Below, in pieces: positions 10,029-18,594 of a stretch of DNA of 64,000 nucleotides. The stretch spans positions 3,348,001-3,412,000 of the forward strand of contig NZ_JBBODF010000001.1 of the NCBI RefSeq assembly GCF_038002825.1, written 5' to 3'. The stretch is from Paenibacillus sp. FSL H8-0048. GTDB taxonomy: Bacteria > Bacillota > Bacilli > Paenibacillales > Paenibacillaceae. The first letter of the stretch is position 1, and each line of letters begins with the position of its first letter. The notes below the pieces were generated by a model that worked only from the letters and a program-made list of their open reading frames with translations, was not told the DNA's origin and made no database searches. The translations under genes and the position numbers were made by a program.

Positions 10029-10339
10029 CACATGCAACCTCTCTATTATAAAGTAGACGGAATTCCAGGAAAATTTTTCAGCGGAAAATCTTAATAATTA
10101 TTCAGGCAGAATTGGTGTTATTATTTTATCATCGAGCTGACATGAGCGCAATTTAAACTTTTTTATGAGCTTGATTAACATTTGCTTTTGCAGTGCAGCT
10201 TTAGCGAATAAAAGCGTAAAAAAACTGTCGAATGTATAATTATGCATAAATGACGAATAAGCACTTATGCATTGAAAGCGTTTCAATCATTTTCCCGCCC
10301 TGAAAACGGCACTTCCTTTAGCTATTTATATTTATGAAT
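10029..10339. other. gltB upstream region, no gene
   Basis: About 310 bp of AT-rich DNA upstream of gltB that should hold its promoter. A symmetric TTGAAAGCGTTTCAA at 10272-10286 looks like a catabolite-response (cre) or similar operator, but it is one base short of the cre consensus. No TnrA/GlnR-type site or structured leader was recognised. Confidence 0.4.
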
Positions 10340-10376
10340 AAACCAAAAGCGCCCCCTTAGGAGGCGCTTTTGGTTT
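10340..10376. terminator. terminator after the YhgE-like gene
   Basis: AAACCAAAAGCGCC at 10340-10353 pairs perfectly over 14 bp with GGCGCTTTTGGTTT at 10363-10376. It lies about 28 bp beyond the stop of the minus-strand YhgE-like gene. Confidence 0.8.
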
Positions 10377-10403
10377 ATATGATTTACAAAGAATATTGCT
10401 GCT

Positions 10404-12758
10404 TTATACAGTCAAAACTTGTTCACTTTTCAGCACAGCTTCATTGCCGCGGTCACGGGTCATGAAGTAGGTGAAGGTAAGAGCCAGGAATATTATTCCA
10501 TAAGCACCAAGTGTTCCTGCATCAGCCCACATGGAGCCAAAGTCCCCAGTAGAGATTACTGCCTTGAAGCCTTTGACACTGTAAGTCATCGGCAGCAGCG
10601 GATTGAATATCTTCATCCAGTTAGGAATCAGCTCCAGCGGGAAGGTTCCTGCGCTTGTAGTCAGCTGGAAGATCAGAATCAGAATGACTACAAAGCGGCC
10701 CGGCTGATCCAGCCAAGTAACAATAGCTTGAATCATCCACATGAAGGCCAAGCTGGTAATGAACGAGAACGCGTAGAACAAGGGTACATTCTGTACTTCA
10801 AGTCCGAGACCATACAAGACAATCAGGACAGCCAGCAGTGCCTGAAGCACACTCATCATGGAGAACGTAAGGGTACGGCTCATGAACCGGTTGAACCGGC
10901 TGGCTCCAATAACTTCGGAATCACGCATAGGGATAACAATCGTACAGATCAGAGCACCTACGAACAATCCGAGGGACAGGAAGTAAGGAGCAAACCCTGT
11001 ACCGTAGTTAGGTACCTTGTTCACCTTCACTTCTTCGATCTGTACCGGCTGGGCGAACATCGATACCAGCCCGTCGGTCTTGTTCACCGATTTGGTCTGC
11101 GCTGCCGCATCGCCCAGCTTGCTTGCCAGCTCCCCGGAGCCTGTCTTCAGCTCATCCAGGCCATCCTTCAGCTGCCCTGCTCCGTCACTCAGCTTCTTCG
11201 AGCCATCGGCTACCGAGCTAAGACCGCTGCCCAGCTTGCCTGCTCCAGCCAACAGCTTCGTGGTGCCCGCTTCCAGCGCTTTGCCGCCGTCTGCCAGCTT
11301 CACGCCGCCCGCTGCAGCTTCGTCCAGCTTCGCGCCGAACTGCTTCATGCCTGCGGTCAGCTTCACGCCGCCGTTCTCCAGTGCGGCTGCTCCGGCGGCC
11401 AGCTGATTCTGGCCATCCAGCAGCTGAGTGCTGCCTGCGTAGAGCTTCTGCGCTCCGTCATGCAGCTGGCCTACACCTGCATCCAGCTGCTGTGTACCGC
11501 TGTGCAGCTGATTCGCTCCCTGCAGCAGCTGCTCCTGGCCGCTGTTCAAGGCCGCCGCCCCGTTCAGGAGCTGCTGTTGACCCTGATCCAGCTGCGCCGT
11601 GCCCGCAGCTACTGCTGCGCTTGCTGCAAGCAGCTTCTGTACCTCAGGGCTTGCTGCCAGCTGAGGATTTGACTTCGCCAGCGCCTGCAGGCCATCTGCT
11701 ACAGCCTTGGCTCCGGCTGCTGTCTTGGCACTGCCGTCCTTCGAAGCCGTAAGTCCGGCTTCAAGCTTAGCACTGCCCTCGGCGGAGGAAGTTAATCCGG
11801 CCGCAAGCTTCGCGCTGCCGTCGACAACCGCCTTCGTACCAGTCTGCAGCTTCTCGGTGCCGGCTACAGCCGACTGTGTTCCAGCCTGCAGCGAAGCTGT
11901 TCCGGCTGCCGTCTTCTGCAGCCCGGCATTCAGCTGCTTGCTGCCCGCTGCCGACTGCGTCACACCCTCCTGCAGCTGCTTATGCGCTGCGGATAACTGC
12001 TGCAGACCTCCGGCCAGCGTGCTGGTACCGGTTTTGAGTGCGGCTGCTCCGTTATTAAGATCACTCACGCCCTGGGTAAGCGGCGCTACACCATCCAGCA
12101 GCTTGCCGGTGCCTTCGGTCAGGACAACCAGATTGTCCTTCAGCTTCAGAGCGCCGTCATCCAGCTTGGTGGCGCCGTCTGCGATCTTGGTTGCACCGTC
12201 TCCGGCCTCGCCCAGACCGTCTGCAATTTTGGTGATTTTATCAAACACAGAACTGGTATAAGCTTCCGTAATCTTGGCGGATACCTTGCTCTTGATATCC
12301 TTCACTGCCGTGCCGCCGATCTGGCCTGCCAGGAAGTTGTAGCCTTCATTCGGCTCGTAGATAATCTTGGCCGGCTGCGGATCTGCATCCAGCAGTGTAG
12401 TTGCCTTGGCCGAGAAGTCTTCCGGCACCACAATCGCCATATAATAGGTATTGTCCTTAAGACCGGCTTCCGCCGTCTCCCGGCTGACGAAATTCCATTT
12501 GAACCCGTCCGTCTTCTTCAGCTCCGTGACCAGATCCTCTCCGGCGGTCAGCTTAGTGCCTTCATAATCAGCACCCTTATCCTGGTTGACAACCGCTACC
12601 GGAAGCTCGTTCATTTTACCGTAAGGGTCCCAGAATGCCTTCAGGAACAATCCGCTGTACAGAACAGGAATAAATAGAATGGCGAACATGGAAATACGCA
12701 TCTTGGGATTCTTGAATACCGCACCAAGATCCTTCATAAACACGGATAAAGATTTCAT
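10404..12758 (-). CDS. YhgE/Pip-family membrane protein with long repeat stalk
   Basis: A 784-residue membrane protein of the YhgE/Pip (phage infection protein) family, related to ABC-2 permeases and to ESX-associated and phage-receptor proteins. One N-terminal membrane segment (residues about 20-42) leads into an extracellular ABC2_membrane_3-like region (PVAVVNQDKGADYEGTKL). Residues about 185-575 form a very regular stalk of LxxGxxxL/AxG repeats rich in Ala, Gly, Leu, Gln and Lys (for example LQAGTQSAVAGTEKLQTGTK). Five or six hydrophobic segments close the C-terminus, with an ABC-2-like PxELIPNWMKIFNPLLPMTY. A TetR gene lies upstream on the same strand and shares a candidate operator with it. 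Likely roles are export of or resistance to a toxic compound, or a phage receptor; no substrate can be named. Confidence 0.9.
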   Translation of the reverse strand: MKSLSVFMKDLGAVFKNPKMRISMFAILFIPVLYSGLFLKAFWDPYGKMNELPVAVVNQDKGADYEGTKLTAGEDLVTELKKTDGFKWNFVSRETAEAGLKDNTYYMAIVVPEDFSAKATTLLDADPQPAKIIYEPNEGYNFLAGQIGGTAVKDIKSKVSAKITEAYTSSVFDKITKIADGLGEAGDGATKIADGATKLDDGALKLKDNLVVLTEGTGKLLDGVAPLTQGVSDLNNGAAALKTGTSTLAGGLQQLSAAHKQLQEGVTQSAAGSKQLNAGLQKTAAGTASLQAGTQSAVAGTEKLQTGTKAVVDGSAKLAAGLTSSAEGSAKLEAGLTASKDGSAKTAAGAKAVADGLQALAKSNPQLAASPEVQKLLAASAAVAAGTAQLDQGQQQLLNGAAALNSGQEQLLQGANQLHSGTQQLDAGVGQLHDGAQKLYAGSTQLLDGQNQLAAGAAALENGGVKLTAGMKQFGAKLDEAAAGGVKLADGGKALEAGTTKLLAGAGKLGSGLSSVADGSKKLSDGAGQLKDGLDELKTGSGELASKLGDAAAQTKSVNKTDGLVSMFAQPVQIEEVKVNKVPNYGTGFAPYFLSLGLFVGALICTIVIPMRDSEVIGASRFNRFMSRTLTFSMMSVLQALLAVLIVLYGLGLEVQNVPLFYAFSFITSLAFMWMIQAIVTWLDQPGRFVVILILIFQLTTSAGTFPLELIPNWMKIFNPLLPMTYSVKGFKAVISTGDFGSMWADAGTLGAYGIIFLALTFTYFMTRDRGNEAVLKSEQVLTV

Positions 12759-12865
12759 TCTGGTTCTCTCCTTATGATCATATGCTCTCTCTTGAAAAAT
12801 ACGATGACTTGCTTTGAAATGATAGTTTCGTGAATGTTACAGTAACACTGGATGACTGTTTTCCC

Positions 12866-12876
12866 CATTCGGTCAA
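12866..12876 (-). promoter_or_regulatory. candidate TetR operator / -35 upstream of the YhgE-like gene
   Basis: TTGACCGAATG on the minus strand, 108 bp before the YhgE-like start. The same 11-mer with one change (TTGACCGAGTG) lies upstream of the tetR gene at 13633-13643. Its first six bases also fit a -35 box. The downstream palindrome TGTTAC-T-GTAACA near 12840 may add control. No other feature was seen in the 234-bp gap 12759-12992. Confidence 0.5.
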
Positions 12877-12992
12877 TCAAGAGCAAAAAAAAATGGGTCT
12901 ATCCTAATTCAGTACCATCCGTCTCAGCCCATCCATTCCAATCAGGGAAAGCGCAGCAGTGCGAAACGCCATCCCTATACCGGACTTAACTT

Positions 12993-13568
12993 CTACTGTG
13001 ACAGCCCCTCTGCCAAAAACAGATGAAAGTAATGCTTAATCTGTTCTTTGGTCAGCGGCACATGTACCTTGCTCAGTTCAGCAGTAAGCGCGATATATAG
13101 CCTGAACATTACCACCGACACAATCTGGGGATCGCAGGGTTTGATTTCCCCTTGATGAATGGCCTGCTCCACCTCCCGTTCCAGATATTCAAGCACCACA
13201 CTCTCGATCTTGTCGAGCCCTTCACCAGCCTGCGGTGTTCCGAAGTCCAGACTCTCCTGGGACAGCTTGATGAATAGCTCGTGTTCGCTTCGAAATTCCA
13301 GCAGGGCATCCAGCACACGGTGCAGGTTATCAAAAAACGGCTTATCACGCCTAATCTCCCGCTCGGCGATCATTTTCATCTCGATGATGACATCGCGCAG
13401 GATTTCATCAAATAACTGTTCCTTGTTCGTAAAAAAGGTGTAAATCGTCCCTTTGCCGACATTGGCAATCTTGGCGACCTGATCCATCGTTGTTGCTTTA
13501 TACCCGAATAATGAAAAAGACTTCGTCGCCGCCTGAAGCACCTGCTGCCTTCGATCTACCACAGCCAT
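12993..13568 (-). CDS. TetR/AcrR-family transcriptional regulator
   Basis: DNA-binding repressor of 191 residues. The N-terminal HTH is clear (ILQAATKSFSLFGYKATTMD then VGKGTIYTFFTNKEQLFDEIL), and the C-terminal half is an all-helical ligand-binding domain with no recognisable specificity. The ribosome site AAGGGAG lies 8 bases before ATG 13568. The gene is immediately upstream of the YhgE-like gene on the same strand, and both have a TTGACCGARTG motif in front, so it probably represses itself and YhgE. The same layout of a TetR regulator beside a YhgE or drug-export gene is common in Bacillales. Confidence 0.92.
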   Translation of the reverse strand: MAVVDRRQQVLQAATKSFSLFGYKATTMDQVAKIANVGKGTIYTFFTNKEQLFDEILRDVIIEMKMIAEREIRRDKPFFDNLHRVLDALLEFRSEHELFIKLSQESLDFGTPQAGEGLDKIESVVLEYLEREVEQAIHQGEIKPCDPQIVSVVMFRLYIALTAELSKVHVPLTKEQIKHYFHLFLAEGLSQ

Positions 13569-13632
13569 TCATACACTCCCTTTCCTGAAGGATCGTCTAT
13601 AACTCCCGTTCTGACCAATTTACTAATCCGGT

Positions 13633-13643
13633 CACTCGGTCAA
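13633..13643 (-). promoter_or_regulatory. candidate TetR autoregulatory site
   Basis: TTGACCGAGTG on the minus strand about 65 bp before the tetR start, inside a GACC-rich stretch with imperfect symmetry (GACCGAGTGACCGG). It matches the site in front of the YhgE-like gene at 10 of 11 positions. Confidence 0.5.
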
Positions 13644-13866
13644 GACCAACTTTATCACTTTGCCTATGTCTTTGCAATACTTTTGCTAATTTTTTTTATT
13701 TTATTGCAGTGTTTTAACTTTCTATTTACGTCTTATTTGTATAATGTGAGAAAAGAAGCAAAATCCCTAGTATAATATTAGGAGAAGCATGTACACGAGT
13801 AACCGCAGACGGACTTATGAAGCTATCTAACAAACCTACCTATAATGGAAAGTTGCAGGTGAACTT

Positions 13867-15063
13867 ATGCGAAAGAAAAGAGTACTGCTGTTTTCGGAAG
13901 GCTTCGGCACGGGCCATACAGGGGCAGCCTATGCTCTGGCTGAAGGAATACGACTGCTGAACCCTGATGTTCAGTGCCGGGTCTTCGAGCTCGGAAAATT
14001 CCTGAATCCTACGGTCGCTCCTTGGATTCTTTCCGCTTACCGCAAAACTGTCAGCAGCCAGCCGAAGCTGGTCGGCATGATGTATAAGACCCAATATCAT
14101 AAATCACTGAACCGGTTGACCAAGCTGGCCCTTCACCGGATTTTTTATACCCATGCCTCTCAGGTCATTGAGCAGCTGCGGCCGGATCTGATTATCTGCA
14201 CTCATCCGATTCCTGCTGCGGTCATCTCCAGATTGAAGCGCCAGGGTCTTGATGTGCCGTTCTATACGCTGATTACCGATTATGATGCCCACGGTAGCTG
14301 GGTGAATGCGGAAGCCAACCGGTATCTGGTATCGACCTCAAGGGTCAAATCCATTCTTACAGGACGCGGCGTACCCTCCGAGCTGGTGACGGTGACCGGG
14401 ATTCCCGTGCATCCGAAATTCTGGGAGTCCCAGGGCAAGACCAAGCTGCGCAAAGAGCTGGGGCTTGCTGATATCCCGACTGCGCTTATTATGGGCGGCG
14501 GCTGGGGCCTGATGTTCGGCAAGGATATAATGAACTCGCTCACCGCCCGGATCGATGAGATTCAGCTTATTTTCTGTATGGGCAGCAACGACAAGGCTAT
14601 AGCCAAAATGCAATCCAATCCCCTGCTGAACCATCCCAACGTAAGGATTCTCGGTTACAGCAGCGAGATCAACAAGCTCATGGATGCCTCAGATCTGCTG
14701 ATCACGAAGCCCGGCGGAATGACCTGCACCGAGGGTCAGGCCAAGGGTATTCCGATGCTGTTTTACAACGCCATCCCCGGTCAGGAAGAGAAGAACAGCC
14801 AGTATTTCGTCGAGCTGGGGCTGGCCGAGATGCTGGAGCCGGGCGTCGTGGACAAATGGTTCTCCATGCTCCTGAGCGAATATGCCGGATTCGGAGGACC
14901 GAAGAAGCGCAAGACCTCTCCGGACCTCCAGCAGCCGCAGCACTGCGCCGCCACCATTCTTAAGATGCTGGGCAAGCCAGCTGCGGAAGCCGTCTTCTCC
15001 GAGGCGTGGAGCGCCCCTCCGCCCAAGGTACGGGGAGAAGAAGCCGTCTATGTCACCCCTTAA
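13867..15063 (+). CDS. UgtP/MGDG-synthase-like glycosyltransferase (GT28)
   Basis: Membrane-associated glycosyltransferase of 398 residues that moves a sugar from UDP-sugar to diacylglycerol, making glycolipid or the lipoteichoic acid anchor. The N-terminal MGDG_synth domain carries the Gly-rich start SEGFGTGHTGAAYALAEG (residues 9-26). The C-terminal GT-B domain carries MGGGWGLMFG near residue 215 and the nucleotide-sugar-binding KPGGMTCTEGQAKGIPM near 280, close to the UgtP pattern. Length fits the family (about 380-400). It stands alone between its own promoter region, where TATAAT occurs at 13740-13745 and 13771-13776, and a strong terminator. The exact sugar and acceptor are inferred from family only. 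Confidence 0.88.
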   Translation: MRKKRVLLFSEGFGTGHTGAAYALAEGIRLLNPDVQCRVFELGKFLNPTVAPWILSAYRKTVSSQPKLVGMMYKTQYHKSLNRLTKLALHRIFYTHASQVIEQLRPDLIICTHPIPAAVISRLKRQGLDVPFYTLITDYDAHGSWVNAEANRYLVSTSRVKSILTGRGVPSELVTVTGIPVHPKFWESQGKTKLRKELGLADIPTALIMGGGWGLMFGKDIMNSLTARIDEIQLIFCMGSNDKAIAKMQSNPLLNHPNVRILGYSSEINKLMDASDLLITKPGGMTCTEGQAKGIPMLFYNAIPGQEEKNSQYFVELGLAEMLEPGVVDKWFSMLLSEYAGFGGPKKRKTSPDLQQPQHCAATILKMLGKPAAEAVFSEAWSAPPPKVRGEEAVYVTP

Positions 15064-15086
15064 GCGGGTGACCCTCCCCGAACTGT

Positions 15087-15131
15087 AAAGAGCCTCCAAT
15101 CCAACAGTACGCTTGGATTTGGAGGCTCTTT
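15087..15131 (+). terminator. terminator of the UgtP-like gene
   Basis: AAAGAGCCTCCAA at 15087-15099 pairs with TTGGAGGCTCTTT at 15119-15131, perfect over 13 bp, 24 bp after the stop codon. Confidence 0.9.
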
Positions 15132-15248
15132 GTGCGGAGCTGACAAGATATAGCAGCCAGCGATATCCCCGGGTATGCCTGCTTCAGCCGTTAACACCAT
15201 ATGGCCGTAACAGAATAGACGTATAGCGTCTGAAATTCAGCGGGTCTT

Positions 15249-16151
15249 TTATTTATAAAAGGTATGATTGCCGATGGTCTTGGCAAGTGTCCGTGAATGA
15301 TGCACGGTAAGGTCCTGTGCCAGCGTCAGCGACAGGAAAAAATACGTATCATCCGTAACTTCTTTGACCCCCATAAGCGCTGCGTTCACAGCCTTAATAC
15401 TGTCCGCATTTGGCTTCACGCGTTTAAGACGCCCGTTGGCCACAGGACTGAACTGCCTTTTCTGATAGATGACTTCTCTGATAGTGTCGGGAAAATTGGC
15501 TGACCGCAGCCGGTTTAGAACAACGTTGGCAACTGCCACCTTGCCCTTGTACGGTTCGCCTTCTGCCTCTGCCATGACGATTTTTTGCAGCAGATGCAGG
15601 TCTTCTCCGGATACGGCGTAGCTCCAGGTAGCTTCAGCTTGCTGCTCCTTGGGTAGTAGCTTGGTCCGGGAGAAGAACAATGTTGCGGGGGGATGTTGCT
15701 GAGTTACAGTCTTGCTTGATTTCACACTCTTCGTCCCCGTTGCCGCGATTTTGGGCGCTTGCGCCACTGGCGGCGATGCTTTCACCACAGTTACCTTGGG
15801 CTTAGTCACAATGGAAGCCGGCTTAGCCGCATTCTTGTGCTGCAGCTTCTCGGGACTTATCCATCCTGCACTTACCGTGCGTGTCCAGGTATGGACCGGC
15901 TTGGCAGCTGTGGTGTAGAGCATGGGTGTACTATTGTCGGCTGAATGGCTTGTCCTGTGCAGGACGGATGCGGCTTGCGGAATAAGCTGCTCTACCGGTT
16001 GATGGCTTGCAGACTTCAGCTTACCCATTTCTATTACATTCTCCCCGGTAGCAGCAGTTCCTTCGGGGTTCATCAAACTTATCGCTGAGAAAGACACTAG
16101 GATTACACCAACCAGCAGCGCAATATAGCGGCTCTGTTTGAAAATCAACAT
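15249..16151 (-). CDS. SleB-type cell-wall hydrolase
   Basis: Secreted or membrane-anchored peptidoglycan hydrolase of 300 residues. An N-terminal hydrophobic segment (residues 9-27) acts as signal or anchor. A low-complexity Lys/Thr/Ala/Pro linker covers about 80-165. The C-terminal Hydrolase_2 domain (PF07486, residues about 180-300) begins DLHLLQKIVMAEAEGEPYKG, with the catalytic Glu expected in the MAEAEGEP motif, followed by VANVVLNRL and the QFSPVANG stretch typical of SleB/CwlJ. The start has TAGGAGG 7 bases upstream. Unlike SleB it has no obvious N-terminal PG-binding domain. The family acts in spore germination cortex lysis, but this protein could be a vegetative hydrolase. Confidence 0.88.
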   Translation of the reverse strand: MLIFKQSRYIALLVGVILVSFSAISLMNPEGTAATGENVIEMGKLKSASHQPVEQLIPQAASVLHRTSHSADNSTPMLYTTAAKPVHTWTRTVSAGWISPEKLQHKNAAKPASIVTKPKVTVVKASPPVAQAPKIAATGTKSVKSSKTVTQQHPPATLFFSRTKLLPKEQQAEATWSYAVSGEDLHLLQKIVMAEAEGEPYKGKVAVANVVLNRLRSANFPDTIREVIYQKRQFSPVANGRLKRVKPNADSIKAVNAALMGVKEVTDDTYFFLSLTLAQDLTVHHSRTLAKTIGNHTFYK

Positions 16152-16234
16152 GTTTTACCTCCTATTTTACGGCACATTCCTATTGTATGTAACCGAAAAT
16201 GGAAGCTTTGAAAACTTTCTTGTCGATTTTATAG

Positions 16235-16840
16235 TTAGAAAAATGTAAATTTTTCAGTCATTTCATACATAGGAATGGCATGCATCCTGGTAGCATACAC
16301 CACAAAAGCATCTACCGTCCAGCCTATGTCTGGAAGTAATTGGTCCGAAGGCTGCTTCTCCGTCCGTAAATTTTCCAGCCGCGCTAGCGTAAACGGATCT
16401 TCTCCGCGATATTTGCGGGCCACAGTCAAATGGGGATTGTACGTTCGCATCTCAGGAGTATATCCTAGGGGAAGGGTCGCTGAAACCACCTTTTGCTGCA
16501 GCTCCAAGAGCGGCTCCAATTCGCCCGAAACCCCCGCCCAGAGCACTCTTGGCGAGTCCGGAAGACCGAAGGTGCCCCATTCACCGAGCTTCAATTGAAA
16601 GCCTTTACTTGAGCGCGCTACCTTCCATAGTGCCTCATAGAGAGCTGGAATAGATTCCCTGGGGGTATCTCCAAGAAATTGAAGCGTAATATGGAAATCT
16701 TTGAAATGTGTCCATCTCGCAAATTTAAGTCCGGACGACACATGGGCAGACTCATTTTTCAAATATTCTAGCAGCCTATCAGGCAACGGCACCGCAACGA
16801 ACAGGCGCTCTGCTTCTTGCTCCGGGTCCCAATGGTTCAT
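16235..16840 (-). CDS. thpR: RNA 2',3'-cyclic 3'-phosphodiesterase
   Basis: Opens 2',3'-cyclic phosphates at RNA ends; formerly called 2'-5' RNA ligase. The protein has 201 residues and contains the two HxTx catalytic motifs: FHITLQFLGD near residue 50 and YNPHLTVARK near 137. The start LFVAVPLPDRL matches the family N-terminus. The ribosome site AAAGGTG is 8 bases before ATG 16840. It is a single gene, about 84 bp downstream of the divergent dehydrogenase region. Confidence 0.92.
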   Translation of the reverse strand: MNHWDPEQEAERLFVAVPLPDRLLEYLKNESAHVSSGLKFARWTHFKDFHITLQFLGDTPRESIPALYEALWKVARSSKGFQLKLGEWGTFGLPDSPRVLWAGVSGELEPLLELQQKVVSATLPLGYTPEMRTYNPHLTVARKYRGEDPFTLARLENLRTEKQPSDQLLPDIGWTVDAFVVYATRMHAIPMYEMTEKFTFF

Positions 16841-16930
16841 GCGAATTTCACCTTTCCAGGCAGATTTGTTATGCTTATCTATACTTATCGTCCATTTCTC
16901 TACTGAAATGTAGAACAGGAGGGAACCATC

Positions 16931-17887
16931 ATGACTAAATCCATCGTTTGTATGCAGCCGCTCTCCTCTGCTCAGCAGGAGCTGATCCGCGCCGCTGCAC
17001 CAGAGTACACACTTACCCTGGGGGATTCCAGAAACCCTGATCTGGAGCTGCTCTCCGGCGCAGAGATTATTATCGGCTGGGGCAAAGGCATCCGTGACAC
17101 CGTGCTGCGCCAGGGCTCACCGCTCCGCTGGGTACAAGCCTGGTCCGCCGGAGTAGAGAAGCTTCCGCTGGAAGCCCTGGAGGAACGCGAAATTCAGCTG
17201 ACGAACGCCAGCGGCGTGCATGCGGAACCGATTACTGCCGTCATCCTCAGCTTCATGCTGATGTTCACACGTAATATGCATACGGCCATCCGTAATCAGC
17301 AGAACCGCCGCTGGCACTCGGACGGGCAGGAGAGCGAGCTGACCGGTAAGACGATCGTCATCGCCGGAACGGGCGCGATCGGCAGCGAGACCGCCAGAAT
17401 CGCCCAAGCCTTCCGGATGAAGACAATCGGGGTCAGCCGCTCCGGCCGGCCGGTGGAGTGCTTTGACGAGATCTTCACTACCGGGGAGCTGAAGGACTCC
17501 GTCCGCGAAGCGGACTTCGTGGTCAACACGCTGCCGCTCACCGACGAAACCCACGGCCTGTTCGATGCTGAAATCTTCTCCGCCTGCAAGCAGGGGGCAT
17601 ACTATATTAATATTGGCCGCGGCGTGACCACTCATACGGATGACCTGATCGCTGCACTGAACAGCGGCCAGCTGGCCGGAGCGGGCCTGGATGTCTTCGA
17701 GACCGAACCGCTGCCGGAGGACCACCCGCTATGGGACATGGAGCAGGTCATCATCACCCCTCACTGTGCCGGGGTAACCGACCGCTATGCCGACCGGGTA
17801 GTCGATATCTTCGTGCAGAACATGAAAGCCTACCTGGATACCGGCAAGCCTTCGCGCAATCTGGTGGACTATAGCCGTCAGTATTAG
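16931..17887 (+). CDS. D-2-hydroxyacid dehydrogenase
   Basis: NAD(P)-dependent oxidoreductase of 318 residues that interconverts 2-oxo acids and D-2-hydroxy acids. The central Rossmann domain carries GTGAIGSETA (about residue 146). The catalytic set is visible: Arg in INIGRGVTTHTDDLI (about 232), Glu in FETEPLPEDHPLW (about 261), and His in ITPHCAG (about 280). The N-terminal part is short and diverged, as in the GhrA/YoaD-like branch, so phosphoglycerate dehydrogenase is unlikely. AGGAGGGAACC precedes the start. It is monocistronic. The substrate is unknown. Confidence 0.9.
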   Translation: MTKSIVCMQPLSSAQQELIRAAAPEYTLTLGDSRNPDLELLSGAEIIIGWGKGIRDTVLRQGSPLRWVQAWSAGVEKLPLEALEEREIQLTNASGVHAEPITAVILSFMLMFTRNMHTAIRNQQNRRWHSDGQESELTGKTIVIAGTGAIGSETARIAQAFRMKTIGVSRSGRPVECFDEIFTTGELKDSVREADFVVNTLPLTDETHGLFDAEIFSACKQGAYYINIGRGVTTHTDDLIAALNSGQLAGAGLDVFETEPLPEDHPLWDMEQVIITPHCAGVTDRYADRVVDIFVQNMKAYLDTGKPSRNLVDYSRQY

Positions 17888-17988
17888 GCTGGTTCCGCGG
17901 AGGGGGCGCTGCCGGACTGGTGCGCTGGCGGGCTGTGTCTTGGCGCGTTGGCTCACATTTTAGAGTTTTAACGTTCCCCTGCCGCCAA

Positions 17989-18162
17989 ATGTTGCACATA
18001 TTGCAACTCGGGTATCGCCAATTTAGGCTATTCGAGCGGAATGTTGCATGAAATGCAGGAATTGTCTCCCTCATCTGCCAACTGGAGAAGAATTGCTGAC
18101 ATTTGTGCAACAATCTCTCATTCACCTCATATTGATCAGGTAAATGTTGCAAATTGTGCAGG
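17989..18162. repeat. 51-bp period palindromic repeat array, family B
   Basis: Four degenerate units lie about 51 bp apart, with cores at 17989, 18041, about 18092 and 18144. The first core is a perfect palindrome GTTGCA-CATAT-TGCAAC; the others keep TTGCA/TGCAA-type halves. Read on the minus strand, each core is followed by CATT(T/C), as in arrays at 37 and 61 kb. The minus frame stays open with a 17-residue period, but this follows from 51 being a multiple of three. It occupies the 700-bp gap between the dehydrogenase and the chemoreceptor. Confidence 0.65.
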
Positions 18163-18324
18163 ATTCTAAGCGGACTCATTAGCACTAGTACCAGCACTAG
18201 CACCAACACCAGCATCAGCACCACATGTCGATAAATGCTCAGCTCGTTCAACTCTTTCAACTAATTTCAGCAATTCAGCGATTCAGTTCATTCAATGATT
18301 CGGCGATTCACGAATTCACGCATA

Positions 18325-18362
18325 ATAAAGAGCCTCTGCTGAACTAAGCAGAGGCTCTTTAT
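18325..18362. terminator. bidirectional terminator
   Basis: A perfect 16-bp stem: ATAAAGAGCCTCTGCT at 18325-18340 pairs with AGCAGAGGCTCTTTAT at 18347-18362. It lies between convergent genes and could serve both the dehydrogenase and the chemoreceptor transcripts. Confidence 0.88.
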
Positions 18363-18390
18363 ATACTTCCATCCCTAAATAGATTGAACT

Positions 18391-18575
18391 TGAAATTTCC
18401 TCATTAGGGAGCAGTGGCGGAAGAGAAGTTTGGAACTGTAGGAGCGGCAGCGTCCGCCTTTGTTCCCGGATTTCAACCGCTGCTGCGGTTCAAATCAAGA
18501 AATCCGGGAACAACAGCGGCCGGAAGTCCAAACTTTCTCTGCAGTCACGGCGTATCCCTAATCCCCGAAATTTTA
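18391..18575 (-). repeat. nested inverted-repeat element, copy 1
   Basis: A chain of nested complementary arms: 18391-18399 with 18567-18575 (one G-T pair), 18403-18410 with 18555-18562, 18422-18434 with 18527-18540 (one bulge), 18460-18474 with 18499-18513 (15 bp perfect), and 18475-18480 with 18485-18490 at the tip. On the minus strand it shares conserved blocks with the element at 61102-61301, including GGATTTC-TGATT-AACCGC and AGGCGGACGCT-CGCTCCTACAG, while its paired arms differ. It lies just beyond the chemoreceptor stop codon, in the likely 3' untranslated region. Confidence 0.7.
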
Positions 18576-18594
18576 CCGCTTCAATCTATCCCCC

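Noticed and set aside
10272..10286. cre (CcpA) site upstream of gltB
   Set aside because: TTGAAAGCGTTTCAA is symmetric but one base shorter than the cre consensus, so it is kept only as a note and not called.
10419..11672. 417-residue plus-strand ORF opposite the YhgE-like gene
   Set aside because: It is a shadow of the repetitive stalk coding sequence, dominated by Gln/Leu/Ala runs with no domain.
17754..18260. 168-residue minus-strand ORF in the gap before the chemoreceptor
   Set aside because: It runs through the family B repeat array and then antisense into the dehydrogenase gene; it has no ribosome site or protein-like composition.
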